A DNA stretch of 64,000 nt from Lysinibacillus odysseyi 34hs-1 = NBRC 100172 (GTDB lineage Bacteria; Bacillota; Bacilli; Bacillales_A; Planococcaceae): assembly GCF_001591965.1 (NCBI RefSeq), contig NZ_BCVX01000003.1, positions 248,001 to 312,000 on the forward strand, given 5' to 3'. Below, in pieces: positions 1 through 9,238 of the stretch; position 1 is the first letter of the stretch, and each line of letters opens with the position of its first letter. The translations under genes and the position numbers were made by a program. The notes beneath the pieces were generated by a model, which did no database searches, was not told the origin of the DNA, and saw nothing but the letters and a program-made list of their open reading frames with translations.

Positions 1-66
1 TGCTATCGCTATGGAAGCACCAACTGCTGTTTTCAGCGTACGATAGCCGATTGAAAACTTTTTCAT
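1..66 (-). CDS. YqjA-like membrane protein, N-terminal fragment
   Basis: Only the first 22 codons lie in the window; the gene runs off the left edge. The start ATG is at 64-66, preceded by a GAGGGAGAG-type ribosome site. The peptide begins MKKFSIGYRTLKTAVGA and then becomes hydrophobic, as in the aromatic-acid-exporter/DUF939 (YqjA) family of membrane proteins. B. subtilis yqjA likewise lies directly after the bacilliredoxin gene, which supports the call. The fragment is too short to show more than the N-terminal motif. Confidence 0.5.
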   Translation of the reverse strand, partial: MKKFSIGYRTLKTAVGASIAIA

Positions 67-96
67 TGATCGCTCTCCCTCATGCTATTGGTGCAA

Positions 97-114
97 GCCC
101 TGCTTATGCAGGGC
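97..114 (-). terminator. hairpin between brxB and yqjA
   Basis: A 7-bp perfect stem (GCCCTGC, loop of 4, GCAGGGC) lies just after the brxB stop. No U-tract follows it, so it may be a weak terminator or an mRNA-processing hairpin. Confidence 0.3.
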
Positions 115-130
115 CCACAGCAATAAACGA

Positions 131-571
131 TTATACTTCGTCGCAGTATTCTTCAAAATAGCCTTGTAAGTTTGTTACAACGCTGACAGGATCATGCCCT
201 TCAATTTCATGACGGCCAACTTCTGCTACTACCTGTCCATCCTTTAACAGTATGAAAGACGGAGATGATGGCAGATGCTCTTCACCAAAATGGTAACGTG
301 CCGCTGCTGTCGCTTCTTTATCTTGTCCTGCAAAAACAGTCACTAAATGGTCTGGACGTTTGTCGTAGTGAACACATGATGTTGCTGCCGGACGGGCAAT
401 CCCTCCTGCACATCCGCATACTGAATTCACCATTACAAGCGTTGTTCCTGGACGGGCAAACGCTTCTTCTACCTCTTCAGGTGTACGTAATTGCTCATAA
501 CCTGCAGCGTCCATTTCTGCACGAGCTGTTGTTGTAATTTGCTGCATGAATAAATCGTAGTCCATATTCAT
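131..571 (-). CDS. brxB: Bacilliredoxin, BrxA/BrxB family (YphP/YqiW)
   Basis: A 146-residue cytosolic thiol-disulfide protein of the UPF0403 family, which removes bacillithiol from S-bacillithiolated proteins. The diagnostic CGC motif lies in VNSVCGCAGGIARPA near residues 50-64, followed by a thioredoxin-like fold segment (SPSFILLKDG). Length equals the family norm of about 145. An AAAGGAG site precedes the start at 571; a second in-frame ATG two codons on is possible. Position next to a yqjA-like gene matches YqiW (BrxB) rather than YphP (BrxA), so the paralog call rests on synteny. Confidence 0.9.
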   Translation of the reverse strand: MNMDYDLFMQQITTTARAEMDAAGYEQLRTPEEVEEAFARPGTTLVMVNSVCGCAGGIARPAATSCVHYDKRPDHLVTVFAGQDKEATAAARYHFGEEHLPSSPSFILLKDGQVVAEVGRHEIEGHDPVSVVTNLQGYFEEYCDEV

Positions 572-601
572 CGATTATCGCTCCTTTCACAATACCATTT
601 T

Positions 602-629
602 ATCATAGCAAGTTCGGCATTCCTTGCAA
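602..629 (-). promoter_or_regulatory. SigA-type promoter for brxB
   Basis: On the minus strand a -35 TTGCAA (624-629) and a -10 TATGAT (602-607) are separated by 16 bp, 31 bp before the start codon. Matches to consensus are 4/6 and 5/6. Confidence 0.6.
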
Positions 630-695
630 AGTGCTTATCGGAAAGAATGAAATGTTTTCATACAATTTATTCCCCATCGCCGACAAAAGGAGACC

Positions 696-1778
696 CTATT
701 CTTGAAATAGCTGATTCACACCCTGTGTGACAGTCAACTGGCCATTTAAAATAGCCTTTTCTAAATCCCTCACCTGCACTTTACGTGATGGATTATTGTA
801 AAACGAATCAACCAAATGATCCGTAATCATCGTATGGAACCAATCACGGGTTTGCTCATGGCGGCGCACTGTCCAATAATTTGATTTTTTTGTTGTTTCC
901 TCGAAGGTCTCCAACATCTTCCACACTTCGTCCAACCCTGTTTTTTCCAATGAAGAAGCAGCAAGCGATGCGCTGACCCATCCAGGTGTAGATGGCTGCA
1001 GAAAGTGTAAAATCTGTTTATATTCCTGGACAGTCCTGCGGGCAGGGCGCATATTATCGCCATCTGCCTTATGGACTAAAATGGCGTCTGCCAATTCCAT
1101 AATCCCTTTTTTCATCCCTTGCAGTTCGTCTCCTGCCCCCGTAAGGACAAGCAGCAGGAAAAAATCAACCATTCCACGGACATATGTCTCGCTTTGGCCG
1201 ACGCCAACCGTTTCAATTAGTATGACATCATAGCCGGCTGCTTCACAGAGAAGCATCGTTTCACGTGTCTTTTTATGGACACCGCCCAATGTACCGGCTG
1301 AGGGTGATGGACGGACAAAAGCATTTTCCTGACGAACAAGTTCTTCCATCCGGGTTTTATCTCCTAAAATACTCCCGCCCGATAGAGAGGAGCTTGGGTC
1401 AATCGCAAGTACGGCTACTTTTTTTCCCATCTTGCAAAGCATCGTACCAAAAGCCTCAATAAAAGAGGATTTTCCGGCTCCTGGAACACCCGTAATACCG
1501 ATTCGAATACTGTTTCCTGTAAAAGGCAGCAGCTCTTGCAATAAAGTTTGTGCCTGCTCCTTATGCGCGGTATTGGAACTCTCAACAAGCGTAATTGCCT
1601 TGGAAAGCGAAGTACGTTTCCCTGTGCGCACGTCATTTGCCAGGGCAGGGATATCAAGCTGCTCTTGCTTTTTCTTCCGGAATCGCTTCGGTGATGACTG
1701 ATTCATACCATCATGACCACCTTTCACACCTTCCATTACAATTAAGCCTTTATCTTCCATCCCCTTGAAGTATTCCAT
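696..1778 (-). CDS. meaB: Methylmalonyl-CoA mutase-associated GTPase MeaB
   Basis: A G3E-family P-loop GTPase that protects methylmalonyl-CoA mutase and gates adenosylcobalamin loading. The Walker A GVPGAGKSSFIE is near residue 97, followed by the MeaB-typical IDPSSSLSGGSILGDKTRM, ETVGVGQSE and a base-recognition-like segment around HKADGDN. Length of 360 fits the family. The ATG overlaps the mutB stop by one base (TAATG), so translation is probably coupled. The first 25 residues are poorly conserved in type, and an internal ATG at residue 25 is an alternative start. It closes the mutA-mutB-meaB cluster. Confidence 0.93.
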   Translation of the reverse strand: MEYFKGMEDKGLIVMEGVKGGHDGMNQSSPKRFRKKKQEQLDIPALANDVRTGKRTSLSKAITLVESSNTAHKEQAQTLLQELLPFTGNSIRIGITGVPGAGKSSFIEAFGTMLCKMGKKVAVLAIDPSSSLSGGSILGDKTRMEELVRQENAFVRPSPSAGTLGGVHKKTRETMLLCEAAGYDVILIETVGVGQSETYVRGMVDFFLLLVLTGAGDELQGMKKGIMELADAILVHKADGDNMRPARRTVQEYKQILHFLQPSTPGWVSASLAASSLEKTGLDEVWKMLETFEETTKKSNYWTVRRHEQTRDWFHTMITDHLVDSFYNNPSRKVQVRDLEKAILNGQLTVTQGVNQLFQE

Positions 1779-3925
1779 TAGTTGGCCACTTCCTCGTAGC
1801 CCAGCTGTTTATAGATTTCCTCAATTAGTTTTTGAGCCGCTACCGGAATAACTGTGCCAGGTCCGAAGATTGCTTTTGCCCCGGCTTCATATAAGAAGTC
1901 ATAATCCTGTGCAGGAATGACACCGCCGCAAATTACGATGATGTCTTCACGCCCTAATTTTTTCAGTTCAGCAATCAGTTCCGGTACTAATGTTTTGTGT
2001 CCTGCAGCAAGCGAGGATACCCCTACACAGTGTACGTCATTTTCCACAGCCATTTGAGCTGTTTCAGCCGGTGTCATGAATAATGGCGAAATATCTACAT
2101 CAAAGCCAAGGTCGGCATAAGCTGTCGCTACCACTTTTGCACCCCGGTCATGGCCATCCTGCCCCATTTTTGCAACTAGAATACGAGGACGGCGCCCTTC
2201 ATTTTCTAAAAATTCTTCCGTCATTTGTTTTACTTCCGCAATTTGCTCGTCATCTGCAAAATTCGATGAGTAAACACCAGAGATAGACCGAATGACCGCT
2301 TTATGACGGCCTGAAACTTTTTCGATTGCGTCGGAAATTTCCCCCAATGAAGCACGGGCGCGTGCCGCATCGACAGCTACAGTAAGCAAGTTTTCAGAAC
2401 CATCCTGTGCAGCTTTTGTTAAGCGGGCCAAATGTTTTTGAACTTCTTCCTCATTGCGTTCTTCTTTCATTTTTTCCAAGCGTTCGATTTGTTTTTGGCG
2501 TACGACTGTATTATCAATATCGAGAATATCAATCGGCTCTTCTTCCGCTAGCCGGTATCGGTTAACACCAACAATCGTTTCTGCCTTCGAGTCGATTTTC
2601 GCCTGACGTTTAGCCGCAGCTTCTTCGACTTTCATTTTCGGCAAACCTGTGTCGATTGCTTTTGCCATGCCGCCAAGCTCTTCGATTTCTTCGATTAACG
2701 CCCATGCTTTTTCCTGTAGTTCTTCTGTTAACTTCTCCACATAATAAGAACCACCCCATGGATCGATCACTTTCGTCATACCCGTTTCTTCCTGTAAGAA
2801 CAGCTGGGTATTACGGGCGATACGGGCCGAGAAGTCTGTAGGCAACGCAATTGCTTCATCTAGCGCATTTGTATGAAGAGACTGCGTATGTCCCATTGCC
2901 GCAGCGTTTGCTTCGATTAACGTTCGGGTCACATTGTTAAATGGATCTTGTTCTGTTAATGACCATCCGGACGTCTGAGAGTGTGTACGTAATGCCAGCG
3001 ATTTGCTGTTTTGCGGATTGAACGTCGACATCATTTGTGCCCAAATACGGCGTCCTGCACGCATTTTTGCTACTTCCATGTAGTAGTTCATGCCAATTGC
3101 CCAGAAGAACGACAAGCGCGGTGCGAATTTGTCAATTTCAATGCCTGCCTGTAAACCTGTGCGCACATATTCGAGACCGTCAGCAAGCGTGTAACCAAGC
3201 TCGATATCGTTTGTCGCACCTGCTTCTTGTATATGGTAGCCTGAAATAGAAATGGAGTTGAATTTCGGCATGAATTTGGATGTGTATTCAAAAATATCAG
3301 CAATAATTTTCATCGACATTGCCGGCGGATAAATGTACGTATTACGCACCATATATTCTTTTAAAATATCATTTTGTATCGTTCCTGCAAGCTTGTCCGG
3401 TGTTACACCCTGCTCTTCTGCCGCTACAATATAGAATGCAAGAACCGGTAATACAGCACCATTCATTGTCATCGAAACGGACATCTGGTCAAGAGGGATG
3501 CCATCAAATAAAATCTTTGCATCTTCCACTGAGTCAATTGCCACCCCGGCTTTTCCCACGTCGCCTGTTACACGCGGATGATCCGAATCATAGCCGCGGT
3601 GTGTTGCTAAGTCGAAAGCTACTGACAGACCCTTTTGTCCCATCGCTAAGTTGCGGCGGTAAAATGCATTGGACTCTTCCGCTGTCGAGAATCCTGCATA
3701 TTGCCGTACCGTCCAAGGACGAGCCACATACATTGTCGGATATGGTCCGCGCGTATTTGGTGCAATACCTGCTACGTCTTTTGTATGTTTAACATCTTTA
3801 ATATCCTCTGCCGTGTATACAGATTTTACTTCGATTCCTTCATTCGTCAAAAACGTGCCGTTTGCTTCTACTTGCTCTGCCTTTAGCACATCTTCGATAA
3901 CAACTGATTTAAAGTCTGCGCTCAT
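1778..3925 (-). CDS. mutB: Methylmalonyl-CoA mutase, large (catalytic) subunit
   Basis: Adenosylcobalamin-dependent isomerase converting (R)-methylmalonyl-CoA to succinyl-CoA. The 715-residue protein has an N-terminal TIM barrel ([20 protein letters not shown] near residue 55, [12 protein letters not shown] near 230) and a C-terminal B12-binding domain with [11 protein letters not shown] (the DxHxxG motif that ligates cobalt) near residue 607. Full length for the family. It overlaps mutA by four bases (ATGA), with AAGGAGG before the start. In this context it disposes of propionyl-CoA carbon from Ile and Val. No epimerase or propionyl-CoA carboxylase lies in the window. Confidence 0.97.
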   Translation of the reverse strand: MSADFKSVVIEDVLKAEQVEANGTFLTNEGIEVKSVYTAEDIKDVKHTKDVAGIAPNTRGPYPTMYVARPWTVRQYAGFSTAEESNAFYRRNLAMGQKGLSVAFDLATHRGYDSDHPRVTGDVGKAGVAIDSVEDAKILFDGIPLDQMSVSMTMNGAVLPVLAFYIVAAEEQGVTPDKLAGTIQNDILKEYMVRNTYIYPPAMSMKIIADIFEYTSKFMPKFNSISISGYHIQEAGATNDIELGYTLADGLEYVRTGLQAGIEIDKFAPRLSFFWAIGMNYYMEVAKMRAGRRIWAQMMSTFNPQNSKSLALRTHSQTSGWSLTEQDPFNNVTRTLIEANAAAMGHTQSLHTNALDEAIALPTDFSARIARNTQLFLQEETGMTKVIDPWGGSYYVEKLTEELQEKAWALIEEIEELGGMAKAIDTGLPKMKVEEAAAKRQAKIDSKAETIVGVNRYRLAEEEPIDILDIDNTVVRQKQIERLEKMKEERNEEEVQKHLARLTKAAQDGSENLLTVAVDAARARASLGEISDAIEKVSGRHKAVIRSISGVYSSNFADDEQIAEVKQMTEEFLENEGRRPRILVAKMGQDGHDRGAKVVATAYADLGFDVDISPLFMTPAETAQMAVENDVHCVGVSSLAAGHKTLVPELIAELKKLGREDIIVICGGVIPAQDYDFLYEAGAKAIFGPGTVIPVAAQKLIEEIYKQLGYEEVAN

Positions 3926-5616
3926 CGTTGTACCTCCTTCATGCTGGCAGTGACAGCTCTTAATTTTTCAATGATGTTTTGACCCGCGAAAATAAAGCCG
4001 TTCAAGCCCTTTGATAGCCATGCATCTGCTTCTTCTTTAAATTTGCCCGCTGCGTCCAGCACGATGTGGGAAGGTTTGTCAGCAAGTAAAGCAGGAACCA
4101 GCTCTTTCGTATCATCATCTGTTGCTACTATACAAACATAATCAGCATCTGCTTGCGCCAGCCATGCTTTTGCTGCGTCAATTGTATCCAAAGCACCTGA
4201 TTGCTCAGGAGAGATACCTGCTGTATTAAAGAAACCAGCTACAAAGTCTGCGCGTGGTTTAAAGTTTTTAAGCTCCCCAAAAGTTAACATCGCAATTTTA
4301 GCATTCGCTGCTGCAAATTCCTTGCGTAAATTTTCAAACGGAATAGCTAAACGCTTTACGTCACTAAATTGCGGATTTTCTTCGATAGGCAATTCATCGA
4401 CAGGATTTGCATAAATATTTGTCCCAATTAATGAATGTTTACGTGTTTCCACTTCTGTAATCCGCTGTTTGTAAACCTCTTCAATTTGTGTGGAGATTGT
4501 CTCTTTATAGGCTTCAATGCCGCCTGCTTCCTCAATCTCCAGGAATAAGGCCCAAGCAGCTTTTACGTAATCAGCTGTTAATGATTCGATGAAATAAGAA
4601 CCGCCAGCTGGATCCAGTACATTTAGTACATGTGATTCTTCATTAATGACTAACAATGCATTTTGGGCAATCCGTGTTGAAGTAGCTGTAGGTTTCGTTA
4701 ATACATCATGAGGGTGTACGGTCAATACATCCGCTCCGCCGATTGCACCTGCAAAGGCTTCGTTTCCGGCGCGTAATAGGTTGACATAAACATCTACCTT
4801 TGAGAAGCTCCGTACAGAAGTTTCTGCAACAATCGGTACTGCAATTGCCTGTACTCCAACTCCAGCAGCAAAGGCCTTCCATAGTACTTTAAACGCGCGC
4901 AGTTTCGCAATCTCAGCAAAAAACTGTGTATCGATGGCAAAGTTCACAAAGAACTTTGAAGCGAATGCTTCATAAGAGTCAGCTGTTTTTAACTGTTTTG
5001 CTGCAAGAGCTAGAGCTAGGGCCAACTCCTGTACGGCATTTGCTCCATCATTATGATAGGGAATCGTATTTGCTCCTAAAGTACGCACTTTTGAATAGCC
5101 CTTTAAATTAACGGCCCCTTTACTGATAATAAATCCTTCCACACTATCTCGTTTATTCTCTTCTATTCCATTAAACACTTTTAAAAGAGGGTCGTTTTCA
5201 TTTTCCACCATAAGCTTAAAAGAATATTCAGTTAAATAATCTGATAGTTTTGCTGTAAATTGCCCGTCTACTGTAAAAGGTAGACGACTGTCTATAGTGA
5301 TAATATTATTTCCTCGACTTAAGCTCTCGTCCAAGTTACTGAAAAATTGATCAGGTGAGTCTCCCGTAATTTGCTGTGCGATTTGTACTCCATTCGTCGC
5401 CGATAACGCACGGATAGTCGCTACTTGTTTTTCAAGCTGATCACCAAGCTTTTCTACCAGCATTTCTTGTGTGTAGAGTGGCTCTAATGTTACCCCTTCG
5501 ATCGTTTTTGTGAACAATGATTCAAACGGTTTACCTTTTAATGCTTTAATCGCTTGTTCTTCCCATTGCTCATAACTAGCTGTCTGAAATTCAATTTCTT
5601 TCATGTTAGTTGACAT
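3922..5616 (-). CDS. mutA: Methylmalonyl-CoA mutase, small subunit
   Basis: A 564-residue homolog of the mutase barrel that pairs with MutB. It retains barrel segments such as [20 protein letters not shown] and [15 protein letters not shown], but the C-terminal domain lacks the DxHxxG cobalamin motif, as expected for the non-catalytic small subunit. First gene of the mutA-mutB-meaB cluster. The annotated ATG lies about 14 nt after a strong AAGGGGGGAAG site, which is long, so a nearer non-ATG start (an in-frame ATT or CTG) cannot be excluded. A candidate CcpA site lies upstream. Confidence 0.93.
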   Translation of the reverse strand: MSTNMKEIEFQTASYEQWEEQAIKALKGKPFESLFTKTIEGVTLEPLYTQEMLVEKLGDQLEKQVATIRALSATNGVQIAQQITGDSPDQFFSNLDESLSRGNNIITIDSRLPFTVDGQFTAKLSDYLTEYSFKLMVENENDPLLKVFNGIEENKRDSVEGFIISKGAVNLKGYSKVRTLGANTIPYHNDGANAVQELALALALAAKQLKTADSYEAFASKFFVNFAIDTQFFAEIAKLRAFKVLWKAFAAGVGVQAIAVPIVAETSVRSFSKVDVYVNLLRAGNEAFAGAIGGADVLTVHPHDVLTKPTATSTRIAQNALLVINEESHVLNVLDPAGGSYFIESLTADYVKAAWALFLEIEEAGGIEAYKETISTQIEEVYKQRITEVETRKHSLIGTNIYANPVDELPIEENPQFSDVKRLAIPFENLRKEFAAANAKIAMLTFGELKNFKPRADFVAGFFNTAGISPEQSGALDTIDAAKAWLAQADADYVCIVATDDDTKELVPALLADKPSHIVLDAAGKFKEEADAWLSKGLNGFIFAGQNIIEKLRAVTASMKEVQR

Positions 5617-5667
5617 GTGGACGCTAATCAGCTTCCCCCCTTACTATTTTATACTCATTATTTTACA

Positions 5668-5683
5668 TGAGAATGCGCTTACA
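5668..5683 (-). promoter_or_regulatory. Candidate cre (CcpA) site upstream of mutA
   Basis: TGTAAGCGCATTCTCA on the minus strand matches the cre consensus TGWAANCGNTNWCA at 12 of 14 positions. It sits about 52 bp upstream of the mutA start, close to AT-rich -10-like sequence (TATAAAAT), where CcpA binding would repress. Motif match only. Confidence 0.4.
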
Positions 5684-5694
5684 CGAAAGCATAA

Positions 5695-5729
5695 AAAACC
5701 AAAGGAAGCCTATATTAACGGGCTTCCTT
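5695..5729 (-). terminator. Rho-independent terminator after bkdB
   Basis: A 9-bp stem (AAGGAAGCC/GGCTTCCTT, 5702-5729) is followed on the minus strand by TTTGGTTTTTT just past the bkdB stop. It separates the bkd operon from the mut genes, so mut transcription would need read-through or its own promoter. Confidence 0.75.
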
Positions 5730-5736
5730 GAAGTTG

Positions 5737-7059
5737 TCAGTAGACTGACATCGTATTTTTATTCGTGTTTTCGAGTATTTCTTTCACTCTTTTTAGAAAT
5801 TTCCCACAGATCAGTCCATCTAGTATTCTGTGGTCTAATGATAAACAAAGATTTACCATATTCCTTGCGGCGAACATATTATCGCCAATAATTACCGGTT
5901 TTTTAACAATACTTTCCACTTGTAATATAGCAGCTTGTGGGTAATTAATGATTCCCATTGATTGAACCGATCCGAATGAACCTGTGTTATTAATAGTGAA
6001 AGTACCACCAGCAATATGCTCTGGACGTAGCTTTCCGGCTCTTGCTAAAGAAGAAAGCTCCTGAATTTCTCTAGCAATTCCTTTCACTGATTTTTCATCA
6101 GCATGTTTTATAACAGGCACGAATAAACGATCCTCTGCAGCGACAGCAATGGACATATTGATATCCTTCTTCTGGATGATTTTATCGCCTGCCCACGTAG
6201 AGTTGATCATAGGGAATTCTTTAAGCGCCTGTGCGACTGCTTTTAGGAAGAAAGGGAAATACGTAATATTAAATCCTTCCTTCTTCTTAAATTCGTCTTT
6301 AATGGAATCACGGTATGCTACTAAATCCGTCACATCCACTTCCATCATCATCCATGCATGCGGAATTTCCTGAACACTTCTTACCATGTTGTTTGCGATT
6401 ACTTTCCGGATATTTGTGACTGGAATTTCGATATCCCCCGATGAAGAACCTACTGCTGCATCCTTCTCCACCTGTAAATCAGGTTTTACTGCTTCCGCTG
6501 CTGGAGCAGGAGCCGCCATTTCCTGCTGAACTGGCTGTACGCTTACAGTCTGTTTACCTGAAGCGATAAAGGCTAACACGTCCTTACGGGTAATACGTCC
6601 CTCTTGACCTGTACCTTGGATGCTGTTTAAATCTATGTCATGCTCAGCCGCAAGTGCCAGAACCGCCGGAGAATATCTCGCTTTTCCTTTCGGTTTACGC
6701 AGTTCACGGGCTGGCTGTGCCTCTTCCTTTTGCGGAAGTGGCTTATGAACACCTGCATTCATAATAGCATCACTTACATTGGACTTCTTTGGTTCAGGAG
6801 CGGCAGGCAGCTCCTCCTTACCTTCAATTTCAATAGAGCATACGACAGCTCCTACCGGCAGCGTTTCTCCTTCTTCAGCAAGCAGTTCCTTCACTACCCC
6901 TGTAAATGAGGACGGAATTTCTGCCTGTACTTTATCTGTATTCACTTCCGCCAGTGGATCGTATTTGTTGACTTTATCGCCCACTTTAACGAGCCAGCGT
7001 TCAATTGTACCTTCAGTTACACTTTCTCCAAGTTGAGGCATCGTAATATTTTGTATCAT
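5737..7059 (-). CDS. bkdB: Branched-chain 2-oxoacid dehydrogenase E2 (dihydrolipoyl acyltransferase)
   Basis: The 440-residue core of the BCKDH complex, transferring the branched acyl group from lipoyl-lysine to CoA. It has an N-terminal lipoyl domain (modified Lys in EVNTDKVQAE near residue 44), an Ala/Pro-rich linker, a peripheral subunit-binding domain (SPAVLALAAEHDIDLNSI, GTGQEGRITRKDV near 130-165), and a C-terminal catalytic domain with the active-site SLDHRILDG near residue 410. Last gene of the operon. The branched-chain rather than pyruvate role is inferred from bcd in the same cluster. Confidence 0.93.
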   Translation of the reverse strand: MIQNITMPQLGESVTEGTIERWLVKVGDKVNKYDPLAEVNTDKVQAEIPSSFTGVVKELLAEEGETLPVGAVVCSIEIEGKEELPAAPEPKKSNVSDAIMNAGVHKPLPQKEEAQPARELRKPKGKARYSPAVLALAAEHDIDLNSIQGTGQEGRITRKDVLAFIASGKQTVSVQPVQQEMAAPAPAAEAVKPDLQVEKDAAVGSSSGDIEIPVTNIRKVIANNMVRSVQEIPHAWMMMEVDVTDLVAYRDSIKDEFKKKEGFNITYFPFFLKAVAQALKEFPMINSTWAGDKIIQKKDINMSIAVAAEDRLFVPVIKHADEKSVKGIAREIQELSSLARAGKLRPEHIAGGTFTINNTGSFGSVQSMGIINYPQAAILQVESIVKKPVIIGDNMFAARNMVNLCLSLDHRILDGLICGKFLKRVKEILENTNKNTMSVY

Positions 7060-7071
7060 AACGGTTCCCTC

Positions 7072-8055
7072 CTAAAACGCTGCGAGTTCACGCATTGCTC
7101 GTTCTATTTTTTCTGGATTGATCATGAAGAATTTCTCCATAGTTGGTGCATATGGCATGGAAGGGACATCCGGACCCGCAAGACGCTGAATTGGTGCATC
7201 AAGCTCGAACAGACAATGCTCAGCAATAATAGCCGCCACTTCGCTCATGATGCTTCCCTCTTTATTATCCTCTGTTACGAGTAGAACCTTTCCTGTTTTT
7301 GAAGCCGCTTCAATAATTGCCTCCCGATCGAGCGGATATACCGTACGTAAATCAAGAATGTGCGCTTCAATTCCATCAGCAGCAAGGCGCTCTGCCGCCT
7401 GCAGTGCAAAATGAACGGCAAGACCATAGGTGATGACTGTTACATCGTCTCCTTCTCGTTTTACATCTGCTTTTCCAATCGGCAGTGTGTAATCATCAAG
7501 CGGCACCTCCCCTTTAATAAGGCGGTATGCACGCTTATGCTCAAAGAATAATACAGGATCTTCATCGCGAATTGCTGCTTTCAGCAACCCTTTTGCATCG
7601 TAAGGAGTTGATGGAATAACGATTTTCAATCCTGGTGTACCGGCAAATAAAGCTTCAACGGATTGCGAATGGTATAAAGCCCCATGTATCCCACCTCCGA
7701 ACGGAGCACGTACGACTAAAGGACATGACCAGTCATTATTGGAACGGTAACGGATTTTTGCGGCTTCAGATACAATCTGGTTCACTGCAGGCATGATAAA
7801 GTCGGCGAACTGCATTTCGGCAATTGGCCGCATACCATACATAGCAGCACCGATGGCGACACCCGCGATAGCACTTTCAGCTAACGGTGTATCAAGTACA
7901 CGCTGTTCTCCAAACTGCTCATACAGGCCCATTGTCGCTTTAAAGACGCCACCTTTACGCCCAACGTCCTCACCTAATATAAAAACGCGTTCGTCGCGTT
8001 CCATCTCTTCTTTCATTGCTAGATTAATAGAATCAATATAGGACATTACCGGCAT
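7072..8055 (-). CDS. bkdAB: Branched-chain 2-oxoacid dehydrogenase E1 beta
   Basis: A 327-residue beta subunit of thiamine-diphosphate-dependent E1. Family signatures include FILGEDVGRKGGVFKAT near residue 24, DTPLAESAIAGVAIGAAMYG near 55, and a C-terminal transketolase-type domain (LDLRTVYPLDREAI). It forms an alpha2beta2 heterotetramer with BkdAA, which decarboxylates the 2-oxoacids of Leu, Ile and Val. It abuts bkdAA with a one-base overlap and is followed closely by bkdB. Confidence 0.95.
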   Translation of the reverse strand: MPVMSYIDSINLAMKEEMERDERVFILGEDVGRKGGVFKATMGLYEQFGEQRVLDTPLAESAIAGVAIGAAMYGMRPIAEMQFADFIMPAVNQIVSEAAKIRYRSNNDWSCPLVVRAPFGGGIHGALYHSQSVEALFAGTPGLKIVIPSTPYDAKGLLKAAIRDEDPVLFFEHKRAYRLIKGEVPLDDYTLPIGKADVKREGDDVTVITYGLAVHFALQAAERLAADGIEAHILDLRTVYPLDREAIIEAASKTGKVLLVTEDNKEGSIMSEVAAIIAEHCLFELDAPIQRLAGPDVPSMPYAPTMEKFFMINPEKIERAMRELAAF

Positions 8056-9062
8056 TACTCGCCACTCCCTTCAGCATATACATATTTAAGCGCATGCTCT
8101 GGAACGGCATAAGGCGCTGCTTCTGCATAATCAGTCGCCTCATTGACGATTTCAGCAATTTTCTCATTAAGCTGTTGCAGCATTTCTTCTGTCGCTGTAC
8201 CCGTTTCTTTTAAATAATTTTCGAAAAGAAGAATAGGATCTTTAGCACGGCCTTCTTCAATATCCTCCGCTGTACGATATTGGCGGTGGTCATCATCTGA
8301 GGAATGGGCAGTTAATCGGTACGTGACCGTTTCAATTAAACTCGGCCCTTCTCCCCTGCGTGCCCGGTCTGCAGCTTCTTTAACGACCTTATATACTTCA
8401 AGTGGATTTTTCCCATCAACTGTTACGCCGGGCATACCATAACCGATTGCACGATCAGATACTTTCGCACAGCCCAATTGACGTTCGACAGGCACCGAAA
8501 TGGCATACTGATTATTTTCAACCATGATAATTACAGGAAGCTTGTGCACTCCTGCAAAGTTTGCCCCTTCATGGAAATCACCTTGGTTGGAGGAACCTTC
8601 TCCGAGTGTTGTAAAGGTAATGAAATCCTTTTGCTGCATTTTCCCTGCAAGCGCTACTCCAACTGCATGCGGCACCTGCGTCGTTACTGGAGAAGAACCT
8701 GTTAAAATACGGTTCTTTTTCTGACCGAAGTGACCCGGCATTTGACGGCCGCCGGAATTCGGGTCTTCTGCTTTGGCGAATGCCGACAGCATCAGATCCT
8801 TTGCTGTCATGCCAAAATGCAGCACTACTCCCATATCACGATAGTACGGGGCAATATAATCTTTTGTATGATCTAATGCGAAGGCTGCTCCGACTTGTGC
8901 TGCCTCCTGTCCTTGACAAGAAATTACAAATGGGATTTTCCCTGCTCTGTTCAGCAGCCACATACGCTCATCTAATCTTCTGGCAAGAAGCATTGTTTCG
9001 TACATTTTTAGAACATCTTCGTTTGTTAAACCTAAACTTTCATGATGCAGCATCTCTTCCAT
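8055..9062 (-). CDS. bkdAA: Branched-chain 2-oxoacid dehydrogenase E1 alpha
   Basis: A 335-residue alpha subunit of E1 with the thiamine-diphosphate fold: GQEAAQVGAAFAL near residue 52, the ThDP/Mg motif GEGSSNQGDFHEG followed by VENNQYAISVP, and HSSDDDHRQYR in the phosphorylation-loop region. It makes the first decarboxylation with BkdAB. Start at 9062 is preceded by AAAGGGGATG. A 176-bp gap separates it from lpdV, unusually long inside this operon, and contains an inverted repeat. Confidence 0.95.
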   Translation of the reverse strand: MEEMLHHESLGLTNEDVLKMYETMLLARRLDERMWLLNRAGKIPFVISCQGQEAAQVGAAFALDHTKDYIAPYYRDMGVVLHFGMTAKDLMLSAFAKAEDPNSGGRQMPGHFGQKKNRILTGSSPVTTQVPHAVGVALAGKMQQKDFITFTTLGEGSSNQGDFHEGANFAGVHKLPVIIMVENNQYAISVPVERQLGCAKVSDRAIGYGMPGVTVDGKNPLEVYKVVKEAADRARRGEGPSLIETVTYRLTAHSSDDDHRQYRTAEDIEEGRAKDPILLFENYLKETGTATEEMLQQLNEKIAEIVNEATDYAEAAPYAVPEHALKYVYAEGSGE

Positions 9063-9110
9063 GCGAACATCCCCTTTCCCTTATCGACTATGCTTTCTCA
9101 CTTCAATGGC

Positions 9111-9136
9111 TTTGATTTAAGTCATACTAAATCAAA
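9111..9136. repeat. Inverted repeat in the lpdV-bkdAA gap
   Basis: Perfect 9-bp arms TTTGATTTA and TAAATCAAA are separated by 8 bp, 49 bp before bkdAA. The 9063-9238 gap shows no clear ORF or terminator. The palindrome could be an operator or a weak RNA hairpin; function unknown. Confidence 0.45.
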
Positions 9137-9238
9137 CCCGTATGAGGGCGAAAAGCTTTCACTACGTACAGCAGGTGTACAATTAAAAAAACGCTTTATC
9201 TTGCCTGCCAATAAAAGACACAGCCCTCAGCTAAAAAG

